From the NCBI GenBank assembly GCA_000768855.1, contig JRAN01000009.1, forward strand, positions 1-53,197: a DNA stretch of 53,197 bases, written 5' to 3'. Source of the DNA: Porphyromonadaceae bacterium COT-184 OH4590. Lineage in GTDB: Bacteria > Bacteroidota > Bacteroidia > Bacteroidales > Paludibacteraceae. The position numbers were made by a program, and so were the translations under genes. Shown in pieces: positions 18,899 through 28,717 of this stretch; the stretch's first letter is position 1; every line of letters starts with the position of its first letter. The notes below the pieces were generated by a model. That model made no database searches. It was not told the origin of the DNA and saw only the letters and a program-made list of their open reading frames with translations.

Positions 18899-18914
18899 TG
18901 TTTCACGTGGAACA
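18899..18914. promoter_or_regulatory. parS: parS chromosome-partition site
   Basis: TGTTTCACGTGGAACA fits the broadly conserved ParB-binding consensus TGTTnCACGTGnAACA at every defined base. It is intergenic, about 12 bp after the mnmG stop and 58 bp before the apt start, in a 16-bp near-palindrome. In most bacteria ParB loads at such sites, which cluster near oriC, often close to mnmG (gidA). parA and parB are not in the window. Confidence 0.88.
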
Positions 18915-18926
18915 CGCCTTCTAAAA

Positions 18927-20804
18927 TCACCTGCCGAGCATCACCAGCAAAACATTGACGTCGCTCGGAGAAACTCCCGAAATACGAGAAGCTTGTCCTA
19001 TTGTTTGAGGCAAATGTTTTTTCAACTTTTGCTTTGCTTCGGTCGAGAGTGATTGTAATTCGTCGTAATTAACATTTTTGGGGATTTGCACGTATTCGAG
19101 TCGATTCATTTTAGATGCAATCATTCGCTCTCTATCTATATATCCGTTGTATTTAATTTGAATTTCCGTCTCTTCCAGAATCTCGTCTTTTCTCCTTGCA
19201 TCTATCCTTGATACGACCTCTTTCACATCTGCGAAAAGCTCGGCAAATGAGTTGATGTCTGTATTTGGTCTCAAAAGCAAATCATATAGCTTGGTTTTTT
19301 GAGAAATTGGAGTGGAGTTCGCTGCTTGTAAATAACCATTAACTTCCGAAGGCGATACACTTTTTTGCCTCAACCAAGAGGTGAGAAGCTCTATGTCTTC
19401 AGCTTTTGTATCCAACAGCTTTTTCCTTTCGGCAGAGGCGAGTCCCAAATCAAAAGACTTTGAAGTAAGACGGTTGTCTGCGCTGTCTTGACGAAGAAGT
19501 ATGCGATATTCCGAACGTGAGGTAAACATACGATACGGCTCATCTACTCCTTTTGTAGTGAGATCGTCTATAAGTACTCCGATATAAGCCTCATCGCGAG
19601 AAAGCACAAATTCTTTGCCCCCAAAACAATTGATGTGTGCATTGATGCCGGCTATCAGTCCCTGTCCAGCAGCCTCCTCGTATCCGGTAGTGCCATTTAT
19701 CTGTCCTGCAAAGAACAAGTTTTTTGTTATTTTTGTCTCCAACGAGGTTTTGAGTTGCACAGGGTCGAAATAATCATATTCTATAGCATATCCGGGTCGG
19801 TAAATTCGGGCATTTTCCAATCCCTCAATTGTACGTAGGGCTTCTACCTGAACATCTACAGGCAAGGAGGATGAAAATCCATTCAGATAATACTCCTGAG
19901 TAGTTTCTCCTTCGGGCTCTACAAAAAGCTGATGCGATATTTTATCGGCAAACGTTACAATTTTGGTTTCGATACTTGGGCAATACCTCGGACCTATACT
20001 CTGTATCTGTCCATTGTATAACGGAGAATCCTCTATGCTATGTCTAAGAATTTCGTGAGTTCGCTCGTTGGTATGAGTAAGAAAGCAAGAGCGTTTCGTG
20101 AGACTATTTTTTTTCCTTATCAGATACGAAAACTTATGAAAGTCGTCTTCTCCTTTCTGCTCTACCATTTTCGAAAAATCTATTGAATTCCCGTTGATTC
20201 GCACGGGAGTTCCTGTCTTCATTCGCTCGGATGCAAAACCGATAGCTTTTAGTTGCTCGGTGATTCCATAAGAAGCAGTCTCAGATATGCGTCCTCCAGC
20301 TATTTGCGTTCTGCCAAAGTGCATCATTCCATTTAGGAATGTGCCTACTGTAAGCACTACACATTTCGCTCTAAACTCACAGTTAAGACGAGTTTTTACT
20401 CCTATAACTGTACCATTTTTTATCAGTATTTCCGTTACGATATCTTGCCAAATATCGAGGTTTTGACAAGAGTCGAGCACCTCTCTCCATCGTTGTACAT
20501 ATTTGGCTCTATCCGATTGTGCACGAGGACTCCACATAGCAGGTCCTTTTGAGCGATTTAGCATACGAAACTGTATAGCAGTATCGTCGGTAATAATACC
20601 CATATATCCACCCAAAGCATCAATCTCACGCACTATCTGACCCTTAGCAATGCCACCGACAGCAGGATTACAACTCATCTGAGCCACTCCGTTCATATCT
20701 ATTGTTATAAGCAATACACGTGAGCCTAAATTGGCGGCAGCCGCTGCTGCTTCGCAACCAGCGTGTCCTGCCCCTATAACGATTATGTCGTAATTCGAAA
20801 CCAT
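18927..20804 (-). CDS. mnmG: tRNA uridine-5-carboxymethylaminomethyl(34) modification enzyme MnmG (GidA)
   Basis: 625 residues, full length. The N-terminal FAD-binding Rossmann motif is [16 protein letters not shown]. Then come the conserved [39 protein letters not shown] and [18 protein letters not shown] segments. The helical C-terminal MnmE/tRNA-binding domain ends in [18 protein letters not shown]. With MnmE it modifies U34 of several tRNAs. A minus-strand TATCTTTG element lies only 4 nt before the ATG, suggesting a leaderless transcript. Confidence 0.97.
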   Translation of the reverse strand: MVSNYDIIVIGAGHAGCEAAAAAANLGSRVLLITIDMNGVAQMSCNPAVGGIAKGQIVREIDALGGYMGIITDDTAIQFRMLNRSKGPAMWSPRAQSDRAKYVQRWREVLDSCQNLDIWQDIVTEILIKNGTVIGVKTRLNCEFRAKCVVLTVGTFLNGMMHFGRTQIAGGRISETASYGITEQLKAIGFASERMKTGTPVRINGNSIDFSKMVEQKGEDDFHKFSYLIRKKNSLTKRSCFLTHTNERTHEILRHSIEDSPLYNGQIQSIGPRYCPSIETKIVTFADKISHQLFVEPEGETTQEYYLNGFSSSLPVDVQVEALRTIEGLENARIYRPGYAIEYDYFDPVQLKTSLETKITKNLFFAGQINGTTGYEEAAGQGLIAGINAHINCFGGKEFVLSRDEAYIGVLIDDLTTKGVDEPYRMFTSRSEYRILLRQDSADNRLTSKSFDLGLASAERKKLLDTKAEDIELLTSWLRQKSVSPSEVNGYLQAANSTPISQKTKLYDLLLRPNTDINSFAELFADVKEVVSRIDARRKDEILEETEIQIKYNGYIDRERMIASKMNRLEYVQIPKNVNYDELQSLSTEAKQKLKKHLPQTIGQASRISGVSPSDVNVLLVMLGR

Positions 20805-20808
20805 TCTG

Positions 20809-20816
20809 CAAAGATA
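20809..20816 (-). promoter_or_regulatory. -7 element of mnmG, leaderless arrangement
   Basis: TATCTTTG on the minus strand ends 4 nt from the mnmG ATG. At the usual distance from a Bacteroidetes -7 box, transcription would start at or next to the A of the ATG. Confidence 0.6.
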
Positions 20817-20915
20817 ATGATTTTTTTAATTCTTGCCGTAAGAATGTAGCAATTTGAATATTAACACTCTCTATACTAAACAAAATTCTTTATTTCAAAT
20901 TATCTCCCCAAAAAA

Positions 20916-22259
20916 TCAGAACTCTTTACGAAATGCTTTGATTTGCAATCGTATTAATATAAATGATAGTATAATAGACAAAGCATCCGACGCAGGCATA
21001 GCAAACCATACTCCGTTGATTCCAAAATATTTTGGCAAGATAAGTAAAAACGGAATGAGGAATATAACCTGACGAGTCAATGATAAGAATATGGCTTTGC
21101 CTGCCTTACCTATGCTTTGAAAAAACGTGGAAACAACTATCTGAAAACCTATCAACGGATAAAACATAAACACTATGCGTATGCCTATTTCGGATTTGGT
21201 TACAAGTTCTTGGTCGTTACTAAATATAGATGCTATCTGATACGGAAATAGCTGTGCTACAACGAATCCTACACTCATAACAACAGTAGCTATTATAATC
21301 GACTTTTTGAGCACTTCCAAGACACGCGGATAGAGTTTGGCTCCGTAATTGTAACCAGCAATAGGCTGCATTCCATGATTAAGCCCAAATACTACCATCA
21401 CAAAAAGCATTGCCACTCGATTGACTATACCAAAGGCTCCAACCGCCAAATCGCCTCCATATATGAGCAATTCATGATTGATGATAATGACAATAACCGA
21501 AGAGACTGCATTCATCAAAAAAGGCGAAATCCCGATAGCAATAGAGTCAAACGCTATCTTACGATCGAGTCGAAGGGTACTTTTCCGTATATTTAGAAAA
21601 TTATCCTTTTGTTGGAAAAAATGTAGCTGCCATATAAGCACTATAACCTGCGAAATGATTGTCGCAAAGGCACTTCCTCTCATTCCCCAACCAAATCCGA
21701 AGATAAACAGCGGGTTAAGTATGGCATTGATAACAACTGTAAGAATAGTTGCTGTCATAGATTTCATAGGCTGACCGGAAGCTCTTATAAGTGCATTGAA
21801 GCTAAAATAGAGATGTGTGATTATAGTACCACTCACTATAATCTGCATAAAATCATACGCATAAGGTAGGGTATCGGAGCTTGCTCCGAAGAAATATAGT
21901 ATCGGACGTAAAAATATAAGCACAGGTATAGTAAATAGTACCCCAAGTATCAATATCAAAAGAAAAACATTGCCAACTATCTTATTTGCACTATCATAAT
22001 CTTTTTGTCCAAGCCTCATAGATAAAATAGCCGAAGCTCCTACACCTACCATTGTACCTAAGGCTGCCGATAAGTTCATTAGAGGGAAAGTGATAGCAAG
22101 CCCCGAAATAGCCAAAGCACCCACACCATTCCCTATAAAAATACTATCTGTAATGCTGTACAGAGCAGAAGCTGTGGTTGCAATTATAGATGGTATCGCA
22201 TATTGCATCAACAATTTGCCAATATCTTTGGTACCAAGTTCGATAGGAGTACTTTTCAC
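20916..22259 (-). CDS. MATE family efflux transporter
   Basis: 447 residues from a GTG start (VKSTPIELG). The frame extends 16 codons further to a TTG, but that stretch contains a promoter-like element, so the GTG is preferred. It has twelve predicted transmembrane helices in two related halves; GTKDIGKLLMQYAIPSIIATTASALYSITDSIFIGNGVG is typical of Bacteroidetes MATE proteins. It would export cationic drugs or metabolites with Na+ or H+. It lies 111 bp upstream of mnmG on the same strand, probably as its own transcript. Confidence 0.88.
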   Translation of the reverse strand: MKSTPIELGTKDIGKLLMQYAIPSIIATTASALYSITDSIFIGNGVGALAISGLAITFPLMNLSAALGTMVGVGASAILSMRLGQKDYDSANKIVGNVFLLILILGVLFTIPVLIFLRPILYFFGASSDTLPYAYDFMQIIVSGTIITHLYFSFNALIRASGQPMKSMTATILTVVINAILNPLFIFGFGWGMRGSAFATIISQVIVLIWQLHFFQQKDNFLNIRKSTLRLDRKIAFDSIAIGISPFLMNAVSSVIVIIINHELLIYGGDLAVGAFGIVNRVAMLFVMVVFGLNHGMQPIAGYNYGAKLYPRVLEVLKKSIIIATVVMSVGFVVAQLFPYQIASIFSNDQELVTKSEIGIRIVFMFYPLIGFQIVVSTFFQSIGKAGKAIFLSLTRQVIFLIPFLLILPKYFGINGVWFAMPASDALSIILSFILIRLQIKAFRKEF

Positions 22260-22284
22260 TTTATTTGTTTTGTTTTTTATCACA

Positions 22285-22292
22285 CAAAAGTA
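22285..22292 (-). promoter_or_regulatory. -7 element that decides the MATE start
   Basis: TACTTTTG on the minus strand fits TAnnTTTG and lies 25 nt before the GTG at 22259, but inside the longer reading frame. This supports the shorter protein. Confidence 0.5.
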
Positions 22293-22305
22293 TAAAATTC
22301 TTTTC

Positions 22306-22346
22306 AAAAAAAGAGGCTACTTTTTTAGGGCAACCTCTTTTTGTTA
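22306..22346 (-). terminator. terminator of the M13 peptidase gene
   Basis: On the minus strand, a hairpin with AAAAAGAGG paired to CCTCTTTTT around a ~15-nt loop, ending in a run of T. It begins about 16 bp past the end of the M13 gene. Confidence 0.7.
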
Positions 22347-22361
22347 TTATAAAACGAATTT

Positions 22362-24416
22362 TTACCAAATCAAAGCTCTTTTGTCGGGAGCAAGATACAT
22401 TTTATCTCCCTCTTTTAGCCGGTAAGTTTCGGCAAATGCATTGATATGGGGTAAAGTGGCGTTTACTCTCCAACGTCCGAGAGAGTGTACATCTTCTTTG
22501 GTAAGACGTATTATCTCTTCGTCTCTTATATTACCTGCCCATACCTGTGCATAAGCTATAAAGAAACGTTCGGCAGTGGTATAACCATCCATTTTGTAAC
22601 CATTTACCAATCCCTCTTTAATGGCTTTTTGCATAGCGGTAAACGAAATATTGACACCGCCATTGTCAGCTATATTTTCGCCAAGAGTGAATTTCCCGTT
22701 GGCAAATGTACCCTTTATTACCTCAATACCGTTAAACCAATCTACGAGTATCTGAGTACGTTCTTGAAAGTTTTTATCATCTTCCTCACTCCACCAATTA
22801 ACCAGATTACCTTTTTTGTCATAATTTCTTCCTTGGTCGTCAAATCCGTGCGACATTTCGTGCCCTATAACCACACCAATAGCTCCGTAATTTACAGCAT
22901 CGTCTGCCTTGGCATTGAAGAAAGGCGGTTGAAGAATTCCTGCGGGGAAACAAATTTCATTAGTTGTAGGGTTGTAATAAGCATTAACAGTTTGTGGATT
23001 CATACCCCATTCTGTTTTATCTACGGGTTTTCCTATTTTTGAATTTTCATAAGCAACCTCAAATTTCGATGCTTCCTCTACATTTTGGTAATACGATTTC
23101 GATTTATCTATTGTAAGACCCGAATAATCTCGCCATTTGTCAGGATAGCCTATTTTTACTATAAAAGCATCGAGTTTTTCGTAAGACTTCTGTTTGGTAG
23201 AGTCTTGCATCCACGTATTTTGCTCAATACGCTCTTTTAGTGCTATCTTCAAATTGTCCACAAGGTGCATCATACGTTTTTTTGACTCCTCAGGGAAATA
23301 TTTTTTAACATACATCTGTCCAACAGGTTGTCCAAGATATGTCTCTACAACCGAAGATATACGTTTCCAACGAGGTCGTTGTTCTTTGATACCCGACATT
23401 GTTTTGCTATAAAAATCGAAGTTGGCATCAACAAAGGCTTTACTCAAATATGGAGCTGCCTCAGAGATAGCTCTTGTGGCAAGATAATTTTTTAATGTAT
23501 TAAAGTCGGCTTTTTGCAAAATACCGTTAAGATTTTTAATATACTCAACCTGTCCTACATTTACTTTGTCGAGTTTGAGTCCCAATGTTTCGATGTATTC
23601 ATCAAGGTTTATTACAGTCAGTATCTTTTTGAACTCCTCAAAAGTCATTACATTTTTGGTAACAAACGGATTTCTCAGAGTGTTTTTATCCATAAATGCC
23701 TTTGCTAATTGTGTCTCGAAAGCAAGTATTTTCCGTGCAGTCTCTTCTTCTTTGCCCTCTAAACGGGCAATATTGTTATAACCCGATATTTTTATAAGAG
23801 TAGTAAGATAATTTACATACGCCTCTCTCTGTGGTTTGAACGTATCTTCGAGATAATAGTCTCTATCTCCGATACCAAGCCCAGTCTGCCACACCCAAGC
23901 TATACACTGTTCGCTATCGTCGGGGTTGGCATTACCAAAAAGACCAAAAAACAGATAAGAACCGCTCGAAGCAGCTCCGGACAGATAGCCTGTAAGGTCT
24001 TTTACACCCTTGAGTTCGTTTACGGTTTTCAATGCTGCTACTATAGGCTCAGCTCCTTGCTGTTCGATAGCTACAGAGTCCATACCCATATTGTATAGGT
24101 CGCCTATTTTTTGTTCGATAGAACCCTTTGTATTCTCCTTGGCAGCAATTTCTTCTATAAGCATCTTGATTTGTTCGCGATTATCCTCACGAAGTTTGTC
24201 GAAAGTACCGAAACGGGCATATTCGTCTGTCAACGGATTATTTGCCATCCAACCACCACAAGCATACTGATAAAAATCATCCGAAGGTAATATTGTAGTG
24301 TCTAAGTATTCGGGGTTTATGCCCGATACAAGTTGTTCTTCCGCAGGCTTCTTTCCCCTACAGGAAGAGACTAATACTGCTGTTCCAATCATAATTAAAA
24401 TTAATGTTTTTTTCAT
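22362..24416 (-). CDS. pepO: M13 family zinc metallopeptidase (neprilysin/PepO-like) lipoprotein
   Basis: 684 residues. The signal peptide ends in lipobox VSSC (Cys19), so it is probably anchored in a cell-envelope membrane. The N-terminal M13 domain (~40-420) has FYQYACGGWMANNP. The C-terminal peptidase domain contains NAYYNPTTNEICFPAGILQPPFF, the zinc motif HEMSH (~residue 517) and ENIADNGG with the third zinc ligand Glu. It ends IW; the family usually ends with a Cys-x-x-Trp-like motif, which is absent here, as in many bacterial members. It cleaves short oligopeptides in the periplasm or at the surface, which fits a peptide-using lifestyle. It has its own terminator. Confidence 0.94.
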   Translation of the reverse strand: MKKTLILIMIGTAVLVSSCRGKKPAEEQLVSGINPEYLDTTILPSDDFYQYACGGWMANNPLTDEYARFGTFDKLREDNREQIKMLIEEIAAKENTKGSIEQKIGDLYNMGMDSVAIEQQGAEPIVAALKTVNELKGVKDLTGYLSGAASSGSYLFFGLFGNANPDDSEQCIAWVWQTGLGIGDRDYYLEDTFKPQREAYVNYLTTLIKISGYNNIARLEGKEEETARKILAFETQLAKAFMDKNTLRNPFVTKNVMTFEEFKKILTVINLDEYIETLGLKLDKVNVGQVEYIKNLNGILQKADFNTLKNYLATRAISEAAPYLSKAFVDANFDFYSKTMSGIKEQRPRWKRISSVVETYLGQPVGQMYVKKYFPEESKKRMMHLVDNLKIALKERIEQNTWMQDSTKQKSYEKLDAFIVKIGYPDKWRDYSGLTIDKSKSYYQNVEEASKFEVAYENSKIGKPVDKTEWGMNPQTVNAYYNPTTNEICFPAGILQPPFFNAKADDAVNYGAIGVVIGHEMSHGFDDQGRNYDKKGNLVNWWSEEDDKNFQERTQILVDWFNGIEVIKGTFANGKFTLGENIADNGGVNISFTAMQKAIKEGLVNGYKMDGYTTAERFFIAYAQVWAGNIRDEEIIRLTKEDVHSLGRWRVNATLPHINAFAETYRLKEGDKMYLAPDKRALIW

Positions 24417-24518
24417 TTTTACTTTTTATGTCTTATTTATAAATTAGTTATTTTTTTCTTGTTTTCAATTTATATAGTAATGTATATAATTGTAAATATA
24501 TCAATTACAATATATTTA

Positions 24519-24887
24519 TTATATTATTTGTGCAAAATATTTGTAATATATGATGATAACAGCAATACCACCACTGCAAGCGGCAAAGCCAACCGCTCCT
24601 GCCGATATATCTTTGATAAATCCTATACGTTTATCATAATTGGGTTGTATGTAGTCACAGATTTTTTCCACAGCGGTATTCAGTGCCTCGGCTGTCAAAA
24701 TCATACCGCAACATACGGTCTGTACAATCCATTCGGTAGTAGATATACCGAAGTATATACCAAGAGCCACAAAAGCCAGAAATATAAACGTTTGTACAAT
24801 TGCAGAAGGTTCGCCTGTAATCAAAAGCCACATACCTTTGAATACATATTTAAGGCTTAATACCCTACCTTTTACAAATTTATTCAT
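24519..24887 (-). CDS. dgkA: diacylglycerol kinase / undecaprenol kinase family protein
   Basis: 122 residues, three transmembrane helices. Conserved residues of the small DgkA family are visible: AEALNTAVEKICDYIQP and KDISAGAVGFAA. It phosphorylates a membrane lipid alcohol (diacylglycerol or undecaprenol) using ATP; the substrate cannot be decided here. It is a single gene. A minus-strand TAATTTTG (24926-24933) is the likely -7 box, 38 nt upstream. Confidence 0.9.
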   Translation of the reverse strand: MNKFVKGRVLSLKYVFKGMWLLITGEPSAIVQTFIFLAFVALGIYFGISTTEWIVQTVCCGMILTAEALNTAVEKICDYIQPNYDKRIGFIKDISAGAVGFAACSGGIAVIIIYYKYFAQII

Positions 24888-25018
24888 AACCTGTTATCTG
24901 TTTAAATACTACAAATTTCGATAGGCAAAATTATAAATAAATTTTGATTTAATCATTAATTTATATCAATATCCGAATTCATCAAAATAAGATACTGCTA
25001 TAATTCGTAATTGTTTTG

Positions 25019-25026
25019 TATCTTTG
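25019..25026 (+). promoter_or_regulatory. -7 element of the glutaminyl cyclase gene
   Basis: TATCTTTG fits TAnnTTTG and ends 27 nt before the ATG. Confidence 0.5.
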
Positions 25027-25053
25027 TATAATTAAAAAATAATCAATAGTATT

Positions 25054-26061
25054 ATGAAAAATATAAATCTCATTCCAATTGCTATATTCACATTGATATT
25101 TACATTTTGTGGGTCGGGCAAAAATCAAGGCAGCAACGATAACAGCACAGCCGAAAGCACTACAAAACACAGCATTACCGTGCCTGTATTCAATCAGGAT
25201 TCGGCATACAGCTTTGTAAAACGGCAGGTCGATTTCGGACCGAGAGTTCCAAATACCAAAGCTCATAACCAATGTCTCGAATACCTTCAAGAAAAGCTCA
25301 AAAGTTATGGAGCCGAAGTTATTATACAAAAAGGCAAAGGCACTTTGTATAATAACCAAAGTATTGATATTAAAAATATTGTCGGCTCATTCAACCCCAC
25401 TGCCACACATCGTGTGCTGCTTGCCGCTCATTGGGACTCTCGACCTTATGCCGACCAAGACCAAGACCCTTCCAAACACAAAACTCCGATACTCGGTGCC
25501 AACGACGGAGCAAGCGGTGTAGGTGTGCTACTCGAAATAGCACGACACCTAAGCAAAATGCCTCAAAATATAGGTATTGACATAGTATTTTTCGATGTGG
25601 AAGATTATGGGCAACCAGCTTTCCATAAGGATAGATACAGCGAAGACGGCGGTTGGTGTATCGGCTCAAAATATTGGGCTCAAAACCCTCACATAGCCGA
25701 TTACAAAGCTAACTACGGCATACTGCTCGATATGGTGGGAGCTCCAAGTGCAAAGTTCTACAAGGAGCAATACTCGATGCAATACGCTAAAGGGGTAGTC
25801 GATAAGGTATGGCAAAAAGCCATTGAATCGGGTTTCGAAGGATATTTTATCAACCAACGCGGTGGCTATATCATCGACGACCACTTGCCTGTGAACGAAG
25901 TATGCAAAATACCGATGATAGACATTGTACATTACGACCCAAATACCGATAGCGGATTCAACCGCCATTGGCATACCGTAAAAGACGATATGAATAATGT
26001 CGACCGAAATACATTATATGCTGTCGGTCAGACCGTGATGAACGTAATTTTCGAATATTAA
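25054..26061 (+). CDS. glutaminyl cyclase (M28 family, type II) lipoprotein
   Basis: 335 residues. The leader ends in a lipobox-like TFCG (Cys19). The M28 alpha/beta fold shows the metal and active-site segments AAHWDSRPYADQD, GANDGASGVGVLLE, FFDVEDYG, and IIDDHLPVN with the final HWHTVKDDM histidine. This set matches Bacteroidetes glutaminyl-peptide cyclotransferases such as the one of Porphyromonas gingivalis. The enzyme turns N-terminal Gln of exported proteins into pyroglutamate in the periplasm. Several exported proteins in this window have Gln just after the predicted signal-peptidase site, which fits its role. A plain M28 aminopeptidase is the alternative. Confidence 0.85.
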   Translation: MKNINLIPIAIFTLIFTFCGSGKNQGSNDNSTAESTTKHSITVPVFNQDSAYSFVKRQVDFGPRVPNTKAHNQCLEYLQEKLKSYGAEVIIQKGKGTLYNNQSIDIKNIVGSFNPTATHRVLLAAHWDSRPYADQDQDPSKHKTPILGANDGASGVGVLLEIARHLSKMPQNIGIDIVFFDVEDYGQPAFHKDRYSEDGGWCIGSKYWAQNPHIADYKANYGILLDMVGAPSAKFYKEQYSMQYAKGVVDKVWQKAIESGFEGYFINQRGGYIIDDHLPVNEVCKIPMIDIVHYDPNTDSGFNRHWHTVKDDMNNVDRNTLYAVGQTVMNVIFEY

Positions 26062-26113
26062 ATATATCTTTCTTTATCAACCATTTTATTAAAACATTTT
26101 ATACAACAAAACA

Positions 26114-27673
26114 ATGACCAAACTCCAACTGACATTATCACCCGAACAGGCTGCCGATAATCAATTTATTAAAACAAAAATAGCTAAAACACTCAATGTC
26201 GGTATTGATAATATTACTAGTTTTAGGATGGTACGCAAATCTATCGATGCTCGTGGACGTTTTCCTCTGATAATAGTGCAACTCAATGTATTTATCGACG
26301 AAACTGAGAGCGATTATATTTACAAAAATAAGTTTGATTATCAGAATGTTGCAAATAAAAAAGAGGTAATAGTGGTAGGCTCCGGTCCGGCAGGACTTTT
26401 CGCCGCTCTACGACTGATAGAACTCGGTTTTCGCCCGATAGTCATAGAGCGTGGTAAAAATGTTCACGAGCGGAAAATAGACGTTGCTAATATCAATCGC
26501 AACAAGGAGCTTAATGAGGAATCTAACCTCTGTTTCGGTGAAGGCGGAGCAGGCACATTCTCCGATGGCAAGTTATATTCGCGTTCCAACAAACGCGGCA
26601 ACATAAGCCGAATACTCGAAATATTCCATCTGCACGGAGCACAAGACGAAATACTATACGATGCACATCCGCACATAGGCACAAACGTGTTGTCGGTAGT
26701 TGTCGAAAATATACGCAAAACCATTATCCACTGTGGCGGAGAAGTGATATTTGGTGCAAAAGTTACCGATATTATAGTCGAAAACGGAAAGGCAACAGGC
26801 ATAAAACTCGCCGATAATAGCACTTTATACTCTGATTATGTGATACTTGCCACAGGGCATTCTGCACGCGATATTTACCAAATACTGTACGAAAAACAGA
26901 TATCAATAGAGGCAAAAGGATTTGCTATGGGTGTCAGGGTCGAACATCCGCAGGAGTTGATAAATAAGATACAGTACAAAGGTTATAAAAACAGTTATCT
27001 ACCAGCTGCTGCCTACAACCTTACATCACAAGCCGATGGCAGGGGAGTGTACTCTTTCTGTATGTGTCCGGGCGGTATGATAGTACCTTCAGCTACAGAA
27101 AAGCAACAGGTGGTGGTAAATGGTATGAGTGCTTCTCACCGCAATTCGCCATTTGCCAATTCGGGAATTGTGGTAGAGCTTCATCCTCAAGACTTTACCG
27201 AATTTCACGAACATGGTGAACTTTGTGGATTATACTTCCAACGGAAACTTGAAAATCTGGCTTATGTAAACAACGGTGGGCAGAACCATAAAGCACCCGC
27301 ACAACGCCTCGACGATTTCGTGCGTGGCAAGCTATCTGCTAACCTACACCAATCGTCATATCTACCGGGCATTATATCGTCGCCTATGCACTTTTGGTTG
27401 CCTGAATTGATAAGAAAATCTTTACAAGCCGGTTTCAAACATTTCGACAAAAAGATGAAAGGTTTTATTACCTCCGAAGCTATGATATTAGGTGTAGAGT
27501 CACGTACTTCATCGCCTGTACGCATACCTCGAAACAGGGAAACATTGCAACATATCCAAATAAGCGGTCTCTACCCTTGTGGCGAAGGAGCTGGCTATTC
27601 GGGCGGTATTACCTCTTCGGCAATGGACGGCGAGAGAGTAGCCGAGCAAATAAAACTCTATAGTATCAAATAG
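26114..27673 (+). CDS. NAD(P)/FAD-dependent oxidoreductase (COG2509-type)
   Basis: 519 residues. A short N-terminal domain with RKSIDARGR (~residues 45-53) precedes the FAD-binding Rossmann motif VVGSGPAGLFAALRLIELG (~93-111). Conserved CFGEGGAGTFSDGKLYSRS and a C-terminal GEGAGYSGGITSSAMDG give the cofactor-binding ends. The family is common and conserved but not biochemically defined. It starts about 50 bp after the glutaminyl cyclase gene, so the two may be co-transcribed. Cytosolic. Confidence 0.9.
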   Translation: MTKLQLTLSPEQAADNQFIKTKIAKTLNVGIDNITSFRMVRKSIDARGRFPLIIVQLNVFIDETESDYIYKNKFDYQNVANKKEVIVVGSGPAGLFAALRLIELGFRPIVIERGKNVHERKIDVANINRNKELNEESNLCFGEGGAGTFSDGKLYSRSNKRGNISRILEIFHLHGAQDEILYDAHPHIGTNVLSVVVENIRKTIIHCGGEVIFGAKVTDIIVENGKATGIKLADNSTLYSDYVILATGHSARDIYQILYEKQISIEAKGFAMGVRVEHPQELINKIQYKGYKNSYLPAAAYNLTSQADGRGVYSFCMCPGGMIVPSATEKQQVVVNGMSASHRNSPFANSGIVVELHPQDFTEFHEHGELCGLYFQRKLENLAYVNNGGQNHKAPAQRLDDFVRGKLSANLHQSSYLPGIISSPMHFWLPELIRKSLQAGFKHFDKKMKGFITSEAMILGVESRTSSPVRIPRNRETLQHIQISGLYPCGEGAGYSGGITSSAMDGERVAEQIKLYSIK

Positions 27674-27763
27674 ATAATTAATTATTAAAAAATGATTTGT
27701 TTTTAAATTTTTCAGATTAAAAAAATATATTTTTTTTAAAAACAAATTATATTTTATAATGTT

Positions 27764-28417
27764 ATGTCTAAAAAATGGAAAAGTAAAATATGTATGAAAG
27801 ATAAAAACATAAATTTATTACCTTATTATTTAGACAATTGTATTGAAGCCGGTTGCGACGAAGCAGGCAGAGGTTGTCTTGCAGGTGCCGTATTTGCTGC
27901 AGCAGTGATATTACCTTATGATTTCGATTGCCCTGAGCTTAATGATAGCAAAAAACTTACCGAAAAACAAAGAAAATCATTACGTTATACAATAGAAAAT
28001 GGTGCTATTGCTTGGGCTGTTGCTCAAATCGAGGCAGAGGAGATAGACGATATAAATATACTTAAAGCCTCTATTAAGGCTATGCATTCGGCTCTGGATA
28101 AGCTACAAACAGTACCTGCACACATAATAGTGGACGGTAACAAATTTGTCAACTACAAAGATATACCTCACAAAACCATTATAAAGGGCGACGGAAAATA
28201 CTTGTCGATAGCCGCAGCCTCTGTATTGGCAAAGACTCACAGAGATGAGTATATGAGTTATTTACACCTACAATATCCACAATATCAATGGAATATAAAT
28301 AAAGGCTACCCTACAAAAAAACATCGTGAAGCTATCAAAGAGTATGGAATCAGCCCATTTCATCGGAGAAGTTTTAGACTTTTGGAGAAACAGATAAATA
28401 TAGATTTCAATAGTTAA
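27764..28417 (+). CDS. rnhB: ribonuclease HII
   Basis: 217 residues from this ATG. A second ATG at 27794 (MKDKNINLLPYYL) fits the usual start of Bacteroidetes RNase HII better and may be the true one. Catalytic acidic residues are in GCDEAGRGCLAG (Asp-Glu) and HIIVDGNKF; the motif KGDGKYLSIAAASVLAKTHRDEYM is typical. It removes RNA from RNA-DNA hybrids and single ribonucleotides from DNA. It is a single gene followed by an AT-rich gap. Confidence 0.95.
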   Translation: MSKKWKSKICMKDKNINLLPYYLDNCIEAGCDEAGRGCLAGAVFAAAVILPYDFDCPELNDSKKLTEKQRKSLRYTIENGAIAWAVAQIEAEEIDDINILKASIKAMHSALDKLQTVPAHIIVDGNKFVNYKDIPHKTIIKGDGKYLSIAAASVLAKTHRDEYMSYLHLQYPQYQWNINKGYPTKKHREAIKEYGISPFHRRSFRLLEKQINIDFNS

Positions 28418-28717
28418 AATTTTTATGAATAACTGTTTAATAATTTGTTAATAAAAAACATTTTCACAAATTAATTTTTTTATAAAAATATTTGTAACAA
28501 AAAATATTAATAAATTATATATCAAATAGTTTAATTATCAAATATTTGTATAGTTATTAACAATTTCAACAATATATATAAATAACAATTCAATTTAAAA
28601 TTACTTAAAAATAAAAATATAATTATGAAATAGTTGTTTAGACAAAAAAATTTTATTTACCTTTGTAAAAAAAAAGTGTTAAAAAGTTTATTTCATTAAT
28701 TAAAAATTTATATTCAT
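28418..28717. other. AT-rich intergenic region before the OmpA/TPR lipoprotein gene
   Basis: 300 bp of strongly AT-rich DNA without reading frames. The only recognisable element is a promoter near its right end, with TTG at 28634-28636 and TACCTTTG at 28658-28665. Confidence 0.6.
28634..28665 (+). promoter_or_regulatory. promoter of the OmpA/TPR lipoprotein gene
   Basis: TTG (28634-28636) as a -33 element, then 21 nt, then TACCTTTG (28658-28665) as -7. The leader to the ATG is about 50 nt and very A-rich, as in highly expressed Bacteroidetes genes. Confidence 0.65.

Noticed and set aside
22259-22307. Longer TTG-started MATE protein
   Set aside because: The additional 16 codons overlap a TAnnTTTG element and the edge of the M13 terminator, and do not look like a MATE N-terminus.
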